Below, piece after piece: positions 10,856-23,299 of a stretch of 64,000 nt of DNA. The stretch's first letter is position 1. Each line of letters starts with the position of its first letter. The position numbers and the translations under genes were made by a program. The stretch covers positions 558,001 to 622,000 of the forward strand of contig JANEZZ010001477.1 of NCBI GenBank assembly GCA_026122225.1, in the 5' to 3' direction. This DNA comes from Heloderma charlesbogerti (taxonomy: Eukaryota; Chordata; Lepidosauria; Squamata; Helodermatidae). Under the pieces are notes generated by a model that saw only the letters and a program-made list of their open reading frames with translations, was not told the DNA's origin and did not search any database.

Positions 10856-12060
10856 CTCCAAATGCTGCTTTTCTGTCCATCCCTTTTCTACCAACAGTAC
10901 ACAGCCCCTTTTCACTGTAGCTCCGTATGAAGATTTTCTTCCTTTCACAGTACTTACAGGGCCTTCAGAATGTTTGTGAACATTCCGTGCTGCTGCTGCA
11001 CTTTAGGCAATAGTTGTGCAGGTGAGTAACTGACAGTTTTAGCTTTAGAAAAATTATAGGAAGTGTGGAATCTCTTGTCACTGCAGAGTTTCAAAAAACG
11101 TTTAGGGAAGTATCTGTCACGTATGGTATATACTATAAGGCAAGGGTGGTCAAATCAGCTGGATCATTGCAACCCTCCCTGGCTCAGGAGCCTCCTTGCC
11201 TTAACTGCAGTATTGGGGCCATGACTGTTTTCCTTGGCCCACCTCCATCCCAGTCTCATGGAAGCTCCCACCCTCACTGACACTGAGACAAGGAGTGAAT
11301 CAACCATCTTCCATCTAGCTTGACTGGAAATCAGACTGGTGTGTCTCAGCCTCGTATCATTTGTCTAGGGGAGTAAATGCACACAGAGGGTTGGATCCAG
11401 AGTCATCCTTTCATCAATGGAAGTACTGCTGAGAAAAAGGGGAAGGAGGTAATCTTCATTGATTCCCTCCTCCCCCTGCAGTCCCCAATGTGCGTCCCCA
11501 CCTCGCCGCTGCCACAACAAATAAGCTCCAGAAGGTGAGGAACACTCCAGGACAGTGGGATAGGTGGTGCTGGTGGTGGCTCCAAAGGGAGGAGGGAATC
11601 ACCAAAGATTGCCTCCCCTTGTTTATCCAAAGGTGTTAAGATGGTAGGTGTGCTGAAAAGTGACTATTCTTTCCCCCTCAGAAAAGGGACTTTGATAGTT
11701 GATACGTTACTGCTTGTGAACATTCGGCTCCGAGCACAAGCCAGTCCAAGCCTTAATCAGTCAAATATCAATCTGAGTCAAATCTTTCCTTTCTCCTGAA
11801 ACCACAAGCTTAAATGTAAGCCACCACTGCTGCCACGGATCCTTAAGTGTTAAGGAGATCAGACTGTAGAGACACCAGCACTGCATCTTCAGCCTTAAAG
11901 GCTTGCCTTTGAGAGCTTGAAGGCATTAAAAACACATCAGTGGTCTGTGGTGTGCTCTGACATTTAATCTATATACCCATGTATGTTTGGTCCTATGCAA
12001 TGAAAGCTGATAAATGAAAACAAGCATTTAAACAACCATAATAAATTGGAGTGGGTTGAG
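10856..12060. other. No recognisable feature
   Basis: I see no gene. GGGTTGGATCCAGAGTCATC at about 11390 resembles termini of hAT-like repeats, but I cannot define an element. Confidence 0.5.
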
Positions 12061-12064
12061 TTAG

Positions 12065-12243
12065 CTAGATGCTTTCAGAATTTGCAGATAATTTAAAGCT
12101 ACTCTTTTTTTCAGCTGCCTCCCTGCCCCTCTTATAAGAGTGTTTTAGAATGTTCCATTCTACTTCTACTACTTCTCCATATACTTTGTTTGGAAATGCC
12201 CAGAACAGGTATAAGATCTCACCAAAAATCAATGTGACCTGTA
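12065..12243 (-). pseudogene. Fragment related to the Myb/SANT-like gene at 44.4 kb
   Basis: On the minus strand a short open stretch reads VEWNILKHSYKRGREAAEKK. It resembles the end of the Myb/SANT-like domain at about 44560-44620 (SEWKFLKHSFIKEGLDAAEK), and the nucleotides are similar over about 60 bp. The start is lost at the SINE at 12244. This supports the gene being repetitive (transposon-borne). The match is short, so confidence is moderate. Confidence 0.45.
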
Positions 12244-12487
12244 TTTCTTTAAAAAAAATATTTATTACATTTTTATCCCACCTTTTTTCTTCCTTAAGGA
12301 ACCCAAGGTGGCATACATAATCCTCCTCCATTTTATCCGCACAACAACAACGCTGTGCGGTGGGTTGGCATGAGAGTCTGTGACTTGCTCAAAGTCACCC
12401 AGTGAGCTTCCATGGCCGAGTGGGGACTAGAACCCGAATATCCCAACTCCCAGTCCAACAGTCTCACCACTACACCACACTGGCTCT
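12244..12487 (-). mobile_element. tRNA-derived SINE (long, LINE-tailed type)
   Basis: Reverse orientation. The tail TTTATTACATTTTTATCCCACC is on the left and the tRNA-like head on the right, with box B-like GGGGACTAGAACCCGA and AGCCAGTGTGG at the very end. The same family occurs at 15965, 21606, 24622 and 45938. Confidence 0.8.
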
Positions 12488-12905
12488 TAATGTGCTTCTT
12501 AAATTAAAAGTCGTATATCCCACTTTTCCATTCAAGAATCTACAATGCCGCTAACAACTAGATGTCAGTCTTGGTATCAGGCTAAATGTCAAAATTCAAG
12601 ATCTCAACAAATCTTTGATGAAAGGCTGATTCATACTGTACTGTGCACAATGGGGTGAAGTTGCCATGGGAAACAACCAAACCAGTCATGGCCTCCCCCA
12701 TAACCACATGCTACACATGTTACTGGAATGGCACAGGAAGCAGATGATACAGTGGCTCCCACACCTCTTGGGTATCTCATGAATCAGGGCAAACTCTGAA
12801 CCAAAGAAGATTCTCCTAACTCAGATGTGTACACTAGGTGACCTATCACACGAAATGCAAGGTATCAGCCATATATTGTAAAGTATGTTGCCAGCTGATT
12901 GACAA
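12488..12905. other. No recognisable feature
   Basis: Nothing supported. Confidence 0.55.
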
Positions 12906-13092
12906 TCAGGGAAGGGCCTTAGCTCAGTGGTACAGCACTTGCTTTCTGTGCAGAAAGTTCCAGGTTCAACCCCTGGCATATCCAGGTAGGGCTGGAAACT
13001 CTGGAGAGCCACTGACAGTCATTGTCAACACTACTGGGCTAAATGGACCAATGGTCTGACTCAGTTTAAGGCAGCTTCCCATGCTCCTAATC
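12906..13092 (+). mobile_element. tRNA-derived SINE
   Basis: The head GGGCCTTAGCTCAGTGGTAC contains a Pol III box A, and AGGTTCAACCCCTGGCA contains box B at tRNA-like spacing. The body ends in TGGACCAATGGTCTGACTCA and AAGGCAGCTTCC. A second copy is at 28868-29050. It is not a functional tRNA: the cloverleaf 3' half continues into SINE body. Confidence 0.8.
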
Positions 13093-13094
13093 TC

Positions 13095-13870
13095 CCTGTT
13101 TTGCAGTAACAGGCAATCAGATGATTTACTGAGCCCCCTGGTGGGTTGCATTCAGCTTGGTGGTAACCTGATGGGTGCAGACAGCTTGCCTTTCCACACT
13201 CCAGCCCCTCATTGCCAGTGAGCCTGACCAGATCAGCCATGACCAGAAACATCCTGGACTGAGATCACTGGCATGCACTGGTAGTCTGGAACTAGATGGA
13301 AGAGCCCTGACAGGGTAAGGCTGTGATAGTGCTGCTTGGTTATCTGGCTGGCTACCCACCCAAGTTTCTGCAAACAAACTGAACTGAAGCAGACAGCCTC
13401 AGAAGGGTGGACAGGCACAGCTCCCTCCTATGAAGCAGTAGGGAGGCCTTGGCCATATGGAGCATGGGGCAGGGAGATCCTCCTTCTTATCCCTCTGGAC
13501 TTTGCCAAGGCAAAACATAGCCCATTTACTTACCAGGTCAACTGAATCAATTGGATGCCCAGGCAATCCCCAGTTATAGCACCATGACTGTCTTTCTGTC
13601 TGGTTGAATCAATGGTGCTCTCCTAGAGCCTGTGAATCATCACAGATTGAAGAGACATGTTGAGCAAGTGAAAAGCTGGGCAGACCTAACGTGCCACAGC
13701 TCAGTACCAAGAGATACAACAACATGTCAGGCTGTGACCACAACTCGGTGATTTTTCAGGAAACATGCACTGCATTAAATGATCAGAGGAGAGGTGATAA
13801 TGTTTCCAATCAACACAATTACACTAGGTTGGTTGCCAAAACCACTAGCTGCTTAAAGAGAACACTACAA
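13095..13870. other. No recognisable feature
   Basis: Nothing supported. Confidence 0.5.
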
Positions 13871-13875
13871 AACCC

Positions 13876-14370
13876 AGACCTAGAATACCAGTTCTGCACA
13901 CCACAGGGTTCAGAAATTGGAATGAGTTCAGAAAAAAGGCAACAAAGATGATCAGGGGACTAGAAACTAAGTCCTACAATGAAAGCTTGAAGGATCTGGG
14001 TATGTTTAGCCTTGAGAAGAGAAGAGGGGGGATATGATAGCACTTTTCAAGTACCTAAAGGGTTGTCACACAGTAGAGAGCCACAACCTGTTCTCTGTCA
14101 TCCTCCAAGATTGCACGACACGAAATAATAGGCTTAAGTTTCAGGAAGGCAGATTTCAGTTGAATGTCAGGAAAAACTTTCTAATGGTTAGATCAGTCAG
14201 ACAATGGTACCAACTGCCTAGGGAGGAGGTGGGCTCTCCGTCACTGGAGGTATTCAAGCAAAGACTAGACAGTCATCTGTCAGGGATGCTTTAAACTGGA
14301 TTCCTGCACTGAGCACGGGGTTGGACTTGATGGCCTAAGTGGCCCCTTCCAACTCTATCATTCTATGAAT
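13876..14370 (+). mobile_element. CR1 LINE 3' end, 5'-truncated
   Basis: The translation follows the CR1 ORF2 C-terminus: LEYQF, then a GLETKS-like block, FSLEKRR, MIALFKYLKGCHTVE, LMVRSVRQWYQLPREEVGS. It ends in TTGGACTTGATGGCCTAAGT and ATTCTATGAAT. Interrupted by stops. A short (AACAG)n run follows. Confidence 0.85.
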
Positions 14371-15960
14371 AGAACAGAACAGAACAGAATAATTGTATTG
14401 GTTTGATGGCCAGTATGTCAGTGGAATTTTACTACCATACATATGCATCATCCAATCCTTTCTTCTTCTCTGTACCTCTTGTCTTTCAAGTGCAATGCTG
14501 GGTTGTATAAATTAATGCATTCTTGAAAATATATGCCATTAAAAAAGCCAGGATTATAAATAGTTAGGCAGTCACTTGGACTGTCCTGGCTGGGCAGGGG
14601 TCAAGGCCTGCAAGGTTCAAACAAAGAGTACAGTAACAGGCAAGGAAGTCACAACGTCACAAGGTGATCCAAGGTCTACTCACAGGAAGGCTAGCACAAC
14701 AAGAAAATAAAGGATCCGAGCTAGTGTAAAGACATTGTTCCAGTAGCTCTTCCTACTGAGGCTTAAAAGCTGGAGCTTACAGAGCCCCACCCAGGACTCA
14801 GTTGCCAAACATCAGAAGCTTCTGGAAGAAGTCCTCCTTGAGAGAATGGCTCTGGTTACAAGAAGTCTTCCTCTGCACTCAGGCACTCCTCACAGAGATG
14901 TTTCTGTCTCTTGGGATGACAATGCTCTTGGGGGCTAGGTGATCACTCAGCCTTCATCTCAGAGGTGGATCTTCCCTCCCCCATCTTATGGAGATGGACC
15001 TGTTGACATCCCCCCTAAGGGCTCACGCTGTTCCTGGTCCACCTCCTGGTCTCCTGCCATGGGCTTCTCCTCACTGCGGTTTGCCTTTTGAAGCTCTAAT
15101 GCTTCCTTGAAAGAGGATTCCTCCAGTGGGGGCATGACACCTGGAACCATGACACCAATTAAATAAGGAACCCCTTCAGGTGACTGAGGCAAGGACTTGT
15201 TACAAAGTTGTGATTAAATTTTAGGCCATAAATGGGTTCAAAGGCAAGTGCCAACAAATGAGCAAGTAAAAATGTTTCTGGCAAATAGCTTTTGTGAGCT
15301 GACTTGCTTGGCTGAACTAAGCATATATACATTTTGTTTACAACATGGCTTAGATAATTTTCTCCAAGAAAGGATCCCATGTTGTCACTGATTGCCACTT
15401 TGATTTGTGTCAAAGGCTTTCAAGAAGCATGATGAAGCCCCCTACAAGTACAACAGCATCCCTCACACTTAAGAAACAAATGCATTCCATATGTTGTGCT
15501 CTGTGAGAATTTCTTGCACATGCTACAATGCCAGAAAAAGAAAAGCAAAACAATAACCCCTAGCTCATCGAATCCTAGGCTATTCATCTGCCTGACTTAA
15601 CTTCATCAACATGATGATATAGATGGATGGACTCAAAATGTGTGGCCTGTATGCAGTTACTACCGTTGGTGTTGTGCAGGAAAATAATGCAAACATGAGC
15701 TTAGAACATTATTCAAACAAGGTCTGATTCACACAGGTGATTTTTCCTCCTCTCTACAAGGTAATGTTAGAATGACTGCATGCTGAGGTCCACATGGAAA
15801 TGGAAATTAGTTTTCTCAAGGAGTGCAATGTCCATTGTGATGGTTTCAAGGGTATTTATGTCTCTCTGGGCTACCTGGGACAGAAGTGGGCGAAAGGTAG
15901 ATCTGGATCTGCTGGTAGGTTGCTGGATGATTTCTGGTAGATCAGCAAAGATTTCTGGCT
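14371..15960. other. Mostly unexplained sequence
   Basis: About 14575-15150 is promoter/LTR-like (GATCCAAGG and CAGAGCCCCACCCAGGACTC stretches), but there is no paired copy in the window and no TG..CA ends I can fix. I see no coding gene. Confidence 0.35.
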
Positions 15961-15964
15961 CCCA

Positions 15965-16196
15965 ATTATTTATTTATTTATTATTTGTCAGATTTATATC
16001 CCCCCAAGGAGCCCAGGGCAGCATACTTGATCTTCCTCCTCTCCTTTTTAGTCTCACAACAACCCTGTGAAGTAGGCCGGGCTGAAAGTCAGTGACTGGC
16101 CCAAAGCCACCCATTGAGCATGTGACTGAGTGGGGACTAGAATCCTGTTCTCCTGAGTCCCAGTCTGATACTCTAACCACTATACCACACTACAGT
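15965..16196 (-). mobile_element. tRNA-derived SINE (LINE-tailed type)
   Basis: (TTTA)n with ATTTATATCCCCCCAAGGAG at the left, and GTGGGGACTAGAATCCTGTT with ACCACTATACCACACT at the right (reverse head). Same family as 12244-12487. Confidence 0.8.
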
Positions 16197-16199
16197 ACC

Positions 16200-18120
16200 A
16201 AAAAAAAAAAGTACAGTACTAAAAGCAATTCACACAGCAACCACAAAAGCCACAAAAAGCTGCCAGAAATCTCTGATCTGTAGTAACTCAGTAGATTTAA
16301 ACTTGCATATGCAGGTTATCCCAATGTATGGCTCATGAGGTATTGTAGGCAATGGACTCCATCCTGGAAGGCACCATTTTGCATCTTGGTCCACCTGCCT
16401 CCGTCCCCCACTGTTTTGCACCTGGATCCAGTTCGTGGACCTCAGACGTCCAGTAAAAAACCCCAAGCAGATCCCATGAGCCTGAAGTCTGCCCATGCCT
16501 AATCTAGGACATCAGACAACTAGGATATCTGACCTTGTCTCAAACCATGGAGCCTTTTACTGTAGGAACCTCTTTCGCTGCTGAGGTTGTCACCACAAAC
16601 AGCCAGGATTTTCTGCAATGACTTCTATGCATGGAAAAGGCTCTAGAGAACACTTAGTGCTACTGAAGAAAAGCTGTAGAACTGAGTTCTATCCCTAGTT
16701 CTAGACTCACTAGAAGTAAGAACATTTCTAGGTTTAAATAAATGTACTAAACACAGACTAGGTGCTCTACATGGATGCATCGTACATTAGTGAGTGACTT
16801 TTTAAGTTCTGAATTTGCAGCATTTGGCTAATTGGGCATTTTGCTTTAAGCCAGCACAGCGTTGCACTTACTCTGGGAAGTGATGACCAGGGTTCTGTTC
16901 CTATCCCTGCTCCCAAATGAATGTGGAGCCTGAATTGGCCCTCCCTATATGGTCTGTTCTGCCCTCGCAAATAGGGTTTAATGTTCCCTCCACGTATTTG
17001 TTGAATGGTCCAGGCACTTGCAAGCTCATTAGGAAACTCAGTGGCTCGAGGGGGGGAGGGGAGAGTTCCCTCCCCACCGCCTCATGTCTCCATATGCAGA
17101 AAAGCCAGACTTAGAAGAAATGTGCAACCTTATGAGAAATGGTGCTTAAATATTAGCATGTAGGAGAGTGGGTCTATAGCAGGAAAGCCATTTTCGTGTG
17201 ATTTTTAAATAGTGCAAGGCTGGACTCTGAAGTATGAGAATTTTGGGTGCTCCTTTGACTTTGAGCCATGCATTTCTTGGCTGATATGTTGCCACTATAG
17301 CAGGCATTACCCCAAAGTGAGCTACAGTCTTTTGGTTCAGATCACTCAATCTCATTAGTAAATCTTCTGGTGATTCCTTCAGTCCACCAACATTGATTCT
17401 GTCATTGTTTGTGAATCACTTTACTGAGTTCTTCTCACTCTAGTCCAGGGGTGTTGAGCCGAGTGCTGTGCCAAAAATTTCTCCCACATTTTTTTGACCA
17501 CTCTCATTCAATTCGATAGAAAGGAAATTGCTTTCGAAAAGAAATTCATAGGAGGAGGAATTTTGGAGACATTCTCTTGGGTTGGGTTTGGAGTCCTTGC
17601 GCTTATCTTACTTGTGAGGTGGCTGAGGAGGGTCCTGTCTGCCATTGTATAGTCATCTCTGTGGCAGCCTGTAGCCTCTTTGGCTTCCCGCACTTCAGTT
17701 AAAGCCATCATGAGGAAGACATCATGATGCAATTCCTCCCATGGGGCTTTTTTCAGTTCAGAAAGTCCAGGTAACCTGGGAGGCTGCAGAGCAATGGAAA
17801 GATGTGTAATCACACACAGCACCCTAGGCCACCTCTCAGTGATTAAGGAAACTCAAACATACCACCCAAAGAAATTCAAAATTCTGCCTCAATGAAGTGG
17901 AAGCCTCAACACAGTTGAGGCTGTTGCCACTTACAGAAGCAGTGCAATAAACCAAACACCCTTAGAAACAAAGAAAGAAACTGTTCTACAGCCCCTGCCA
18001 ATACTGAGCCTTGTCTGTGAGAAACGGTTGGAGAATTTCTCCTCCCCTAGGAGAAATTCAGTGAAACCATCCCCCCAATTTCTCTGCCCACAAATAGGCT
18101 GAAGAATTTTGAGAGGCCCT
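16200..18120. other. No recognisable feature
   Basis: I see no gene or named repeat. Short A-tracts only. Confidence 0.5.
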
Positions 18121-18127
18121 TTGTGCA

Positions 18128-18265
18128 CAGCTCTAGTTGAGCCTCTTTCAGTCCAAGGGTCAAATCCCATTTCAGAGAAGCTCTCAGGGGGCACATTCCA
18201 GTGGTGGGTGGAGCTAAAGGCAAAAGGGGTGGGCCAAAGACTAAGGGGCAGGGGCAAAACACCCC
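18128..18265. mobile_element. Partial hAT-type MITE (same family as 18292-18829)
   Basis: AGCCTCTTTCAGTCCAAGGG and CATTTCAGAGAAGCTCTCAG match the left part of the neighbouring element and of 62274-62614. The right end is missing. Confidence 0.6.
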
Positions 18266-18291
18266 AAATACCAGCATGTTTTCTCTTAAGA

Positions 18292-18829
18292 TGAGGGTGA
18301 GGAACCTCCTTCAGCCTGAGGGCCGAATTCCATTTCAAAGAAGCTCTCAGGGGAATCATGCTGGTGATGAGCGAAGCTGAAGGCAAAGGCAGCTTGGCCA
18401 CAGGCAAAAGGGGTGGAGCCCAAAATACATATTGTTTATTTTTGTTTTTATCGTTTTTATGTTTTTATCACTTTTAATGTTTTTACTGTTTTTATGTCTT
18501 TTATTGCCGTAAGCCTCCTTGGGAGGGCTTCTACCCTAAAAGACAGCCAAGAAATATTATAAATACATACATACATACATACATACAAAGAGCACCAGCC
18601 TATTAAGCTCTTCTTACTGCCGGTAACTAAACCTTAGGAGAAGCATTTCGGCCTTTTAGAATGAGGGGAAAACTGCACAAAAGCTAGGGAATCACCAAGC
18701 TATTGGTGGCTGGGGTAAAAGGGGTGGGGCCAAGGGAAGGGGGTGGGTCCTTCTGGGAAACCCCAGAGGGCCGGACTGGGATGCCACAAGGGCTAGGTTT
18801 GGCCCTCGGGCTTGAGGTTCCCCACCCCG
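18292..18829. mobile_element. hAT-type MITE with near-perfect TSD and nested LINE tail
   Basis: Starts TGAGGGTGAGGAACCTCCTT and ends GGTTCCCCACCCCG (inverted). The flanks TCTTAAGA and GCTTAAAA match at 6 of 8 bases. The interior is GC-rich with AGGGCCGAATTCCATTTCA. A LINE 3' tail with (CATA)n sits inside at 18424-18600. Non-coding. Confidence 0.7.
18424..18600 (+). repeat. LINE 3' tail with (ACAT)n, nested
   Basis: T-rich UTR-like sequence, GTAAGCCTCCTTGGGAGGGC, then AAATATTATAAATACATACATAC. It splits the MITE sequence on either side. Confidence 0.55.
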
Positions 18830-18839
18830 GCTTAAAACT

Positions 18840-19700
18840 TTTACCTCCTCGGGAGAGGCATTTCAACCTTTTGGAAGGGGGTGGGGGGAAGCATGGAATA
18901 GCCAAGAAACCATGAAATGATCAACAGTGAGGGGAGAGGGGGGGCAGGGGAACAGTGCCTGGTCATTTGGGGAACCGTGATTTGCGAGTAAGGTAGCTAT
19001 AGGCTGAGTCCTCTCAGCTGCCACAGCAAGCAACACAGTCCCCCATTTGATTTTACACGTAAGAAGACTGAGGTGTGCGGGGAGGCCATGCAATGCCAGT
19101 CTCTGTGTGCTGCTTGAACCTGCGGTAAGGACAGGTGACTTTTTGACAAGTACTTCCCATGCCCTGGAAGGTTGTTGCTTCAGTTGAAAACAGATAATAT
19201 CAGTCTCTCTAGGCAGTGATGACCGAAATGCAGACTGTACGAGGAAGGAATCTATGACACAGTTCCTTCATAGTGTGAGAAGCAGGAAGTAGCCTGCAGC
19301 ACTTATTGACGTTCCAAGAAAGCTGCATTCTCAGAGTACAGAGTTTCATGAATGGTATTTATTTTCAAGGTAACACAAACACTATTTCTCTTGCCGAAAT
19401 CGGAGATCACACTTTTCGGCATTGCATTTTTCTTCATATCTTTATATTTAAAAGTGATCTTTTTGTCTGCCTCGTAGCAGAGGACCAAACTGGTGAAACA
19501 CTCATTACTTTTGCTTCCTGCTGGGAAATTTGGAGCACCTGATTCATTTGCCCTCGGTCAGGCAAGGAGTCAGGAAGGAATACAGCTGTCCCGATGACAG
19601 GTTCCCTGCCTCTTTCCGTTCTTCTGTTTTAAGTGGCTCTCATTTCCTTTTCTCATGAGCTTTGACACGGACACACAACTGGGAAAAACTGCATCTTCTA
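18840..19700. other. No recognisable feature
   Basis: Nothing supported. Confidence 0.5.
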
Positions 19701-19703
19701 CAG

Positions 19704-19800
19704 AGAAATCCTATACATGTTTGCTCAGGAGTAAGCCCCCACCCTACCCCCTGAGTTCAATGCGGCCCACTCCCAGGTAAGTGGGTATAGGATTGCAGCC
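19704..19800. mobile_element. Short palindromic MITE (ATCCTATACA ends)
   Basis: AAATCCTATACATG..CTCAGGAGTAAG and the inverted CTCCCAGGTAAGTGGGTATAGGATT form an imperfect foldback. Related pieces are at 45753-45886 and 62815-62882. Confidence 0.65.
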
Positions 19801-19804
19801 TTAA

Positions 19805-20647
19805 CTAGCCATCTCCTTTTCCTGAAATGGCTTTTGGTTCTGTGCCTTCACAACAAGGACCTCCGCATAATTATTAGAGCCTTGGGCTGATAGTGGGCAG
19901 TGTACACATCTGCCTCTAGGGCCCTAGGATGGGAACACCTTTCCTCCTCATCCATGAAAGATCAAAGGAGGAGGGAGAGACACACAGCCTTGATTTGCCT
20001 TCTGGTACACCATCATGTATCTTTGTGCTGTAACTCACGACTGCTTAAACATTTAGCAAGGGTGGTTTCAGTTTTGTTTCTTGTTTGTTTAAAAGGAAAG
20101 AAAGCTTACAAAGGAATCCTAGCGACTATGGAAATCATGCTATTGACTCAAATGGAAACATTCTTGTCTCGGAATTCATGAAGAACCAATGGCTGGTGCT
20201 GATCTCCAATAAAAAATCAATAAAGCAGACGCTTGCGTCTAATCTGCATTAGCACAGCTATGTGCACAGGCATCCCCGTAGGGGCCACACCTACATCCAC
20301 ACCTCCTTATTCCTTACTCTCTCTTTTTTAGCTGAAGACTTCACCGTAATCTTCTGTGGGCTTCATCCCAGCACTCAGCACCGACAGCCCTGCTGTGTCC
20401 AGCCCAGAAAATTCCCATGTGGGTCACTCCAACTAGACCACTTGGAAATCATTCCTTTGGGCAAACTATGCTTTTGTTTCTCAGTGCCTTAAAATTAGGT
20501 ATTTTCTTTTCATACATGAGGTGTCCGCTTCATGTTTGAAAAGTTGGCTTCTCAAACCGGCATTGGTTGGGATTCCCCCCCCCCCGCATCCTACTGAAAG
20601 TACAACAGAGGCTGAAACGTGTTTCATTGTGTCACATATGCAAATGA
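19805..20647. other. No recognisable feature
   Basis: Nothing supported. Confidence 0.5.
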
Positions 20648-20655
20648 CCTTAGAG

Positions 20656-20792
20656 AGGCATTTCCCCAACCTAGTGCCCTCCTGATGTTTTAGACCATAG
20701 TTCCCATCATCTCTGACCTTTGGCCATGACGGCTGGAGATGATGGGAATTGTAGTCTCAACCATCTGGAGAGTGCCAGGTTGGGGAAAGCTG
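20656..20792. mobile_element. Palindromic hAT-type MITE
   Basis: 137 bp. Starts AGGCATTTCCCCAACCTAGT and ends with the inverted CCAGGTTGGGGAAAGCTG. Flanks CCTTAGAG and TCTTAGAG match at 7 of 8. The internal arms are TAGTTCCCATCATC and GATGATGGGAATTGTAG. Confidence 0.8.
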
Positions 20793-21069
20793 TCTTAGAG
20801 TCACACTGAAAAGCTATAACTGGGTTCACAGTTTGGGGCTATAAGTGGTGCTCCATGCATTTTAGACAACCAAAATTGGTGGTGGCCACCACAGACCTTG
20901 CCCCTCCCCTGAGTCAAAGGAGAACCATCCCTGCCATTGTGCACTGTGCACCTCAGGGGTGCTCCGAAAGGTTGTGACTTCCTGCCACCTTCCAGATATA
21001 AAGAGATAGATTGCTTCATCTCTTCCCAGTCACACTCAGTGCTTTCTGCTGCCCCGATTGGCTCTACAT

Positions 21070-21451
21070 GAGGGGTCCCCAACCTTTTTGGACCAGTGGA
21101 CACATTTAGGAATTCGATAAACTGCTGGGGCACCACCACAAAATGGCTCCCACAGAGAAGGTGGCTAATCACATAATGGCTGCTGTGGGAGCCTGGCTAG
21201 TCAAAAGTGAGCTAAAGAGGTATGTGGTAGGGAGGAGAAATGGGGAGGCTAGAGGCAGGGAGGGAGGGGAAAATAGCAAGACAAAGTGGTAAAGGGGAAG
21301 GAAAGAACAAGGCTAGAGGCTAGGCGGGGGAGAAAGAAGACTACTCTAATGTTTTCCAAGCATTTATTTATTTATTTATAAGGGGGCAGGGAGTAGAGAG
21401 CTTTGTGGGTGCCATTGGATGCTCCCACAGGTGCCACATTGGGGACCCCTT
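21070..21451. mobile_element. hAT-type MITE (GGGGTCCCCAA ends)
   Basis: Starts GAGGGGTCCCCAACCTTTTT and ends with inverted TTGGGGACCCCTTCT. Flanks CTCTACAT and CTCTACAC match at 7 of 8. The right half contains a (TTTA)n run. Such ends are standard for vertebrate hAT/Charlie-like non-autonomous elements. Confidence 0.75.
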
Positions 21452-21605
21452 CTCTACACCATCTCTTCAATGTCCCTCCTGACTCTGTCCTTTATGGTGG
21501 CTCTTGTTTAGAGAACGGCCAGATGGACAGCCTGCTCTATGCAGTCCTTCACAATTATTTCTTGGGCTGAATTTCTAATCAATGCATATTTCATTCATTC
21601 ATTCA

Positions 21606-21750
21606 TTCATTCAGTATTTATTTATTTATTTATTTGTTTATTGCATTTATATCCTGCCTTTTTTCCTCTTGCAAGAAACCCAGGGCGGCTTACATTATCC
21701 TCCTCCTCTCCATTTTATCCTCACAACAACAACAACCCTGTGAGGTAGGT
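21606..21750 (-). mobile_element. tRNA-derived SINE, truncated to its tail
   Basis: (TTTA)n, TTATATCCTGCCTTTTTTCC, then CAGGGCGGCTTACATTATCC and CCTCACAACAACAACAACCC. The tRNA head is missing. Confidence 0.75.
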
Positions 21751-21754
21751 TGAA

Positions 21755-23180
21755 CATTCATCCAAGCTTCTCTGCAGTCTCCTCAGTTATAGAACCTCTC
21801 CTTCAGGGCTCAAATGGTAAAATGGCACAGGGAAGGCTGTCTAGCAATATTTCTTCTTGCAGGAAAATACCCAGTAGCTACATAGCACCCGTTTTGTTTT
21901 TTGTTTTTGTTAACTCTGGCCATGCGCTGCAAAAATGCCACAATTTATTGTCATATCCCATATCTCCCTCTCCCCCAGAATAGCACATATGATAAATACA
22001 TTAAGGTTGCAGCAGGCCCTGGATATGCCAGTTCCTCATGGCCTCAGCAATAACAGCAACCACTCACTGACGACAGCACTGAGCCATGTTGGTTGCAGGA
22101 GTGTTTTGCCAATTGTTTTGTCAATAGGTAATGGTTCTTTCTGGATATTCAGAGGCAAGGAACACACGAACGGGTGAAGGAAAGACGTTTATTTAGCTAA
22201 AATAGGCTAATAAAGCAAGAAAAGGCAAGACAATACATTCAATGCATAAAGCATACATTCCTTCAGTCACTGGGAACCCTGTACTCTTATCAGAGATCAG
22301 CAAAACTGATAAGAGCAGTGAGGAATGGCTCCAATGGCCTGGCCCATAATACCAGTCTCAGCTTATGGTTGGGATGGTCCCAGGGAATCATATACTATCC
22401 CCCTTGATCCTTCCCATTGTGGACATGGCACCATGACTTCATGCATTCTACATTCTTGTAGATTGGAAAACAACCAGCCTTAACAATTAGTAGGCAGACA
22501 GCCCAACACAGATAGCTACCATCTCCGCTCTTGGCTGGCTTTGACAAAGGCCTTATCTAAAAGTCTGGAATACAGCATCAACATCCTTAACCCTGGGAAC
22601 TATACCCCTCCACACATCTAGTTCAATGAACAGGCACAATGGCACTCTAGACATAGACAAGAGAACTGCTGCACCGCTAACTCCTCAAAATACGCATCTT
22701 CCGCGTCTTCTGGAAAATGTCTTCCGCGTTTCCACCACAAGGAGTCATTATGAACTAGCCTTCCTTTACTAGTCCATGGGTTGTATCCAATGAAGTTATT
22801 CCATTGATGGAAGCAGTTCCATCAGCAGAACTGAGAGAGGTAAGAAACAGAAACTTCCCCAAATCATAGCTTTATATAGAGACGGGTAGCCACCCAGACG
22901 GACCACTTACAAATAACACTCAGATTAGTATAGGTGAGTTAGTGCTGCCCAATTTATGTGCAGTTCTTGAAACTCCTCTCATCCTTTTGTGATGATCTGA
23001 CAGTATATTACATCCAGTGATTAAAACCTTTTTGTACAGATTATTTGAGCAGTGGCAATGCCCCAGAAACCATAGAAGCAAGGTGAGTTATGCAAGTAAT
23101 TTAACATGCATAGTTCTCTAGGGTTATTTTTAGTAACCAACTGCACAGCATATACCTAGCCCTTATTGCTCTGTAGATAA
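21755..23180. other. No recognisable feature
   Basis: I see no gene. GGGTTGTATCCAATGAAGTT near 22780 resembles an old DNA-repeat terminus, but no element can be bounded. Confidence 0.5.
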
Positions 23181-23183
23181 ATG

Positions 23184-23199
23184 TGTATGTGTATGTATG

Positions 23200-23261
<62 letters not shown>

Positions 23262-23292
23262 TACATACATACATACATACACACACACATGC
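23184..23292. repeat. Compound microsatellite (TGTA)n(TA)n(CA)n(CATA)n
   Basis: An alternating purine-pyrimidine run of about 110 bp with four adjoining simple motifs. Confidence 0.95.
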
Positions 23293-23299
23293 TGGTGCC

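Noticed and set aside
14575..15150. Solo LTR
   Set aside because: No TG..CA ends, TSD or second copy could be identified in the window.
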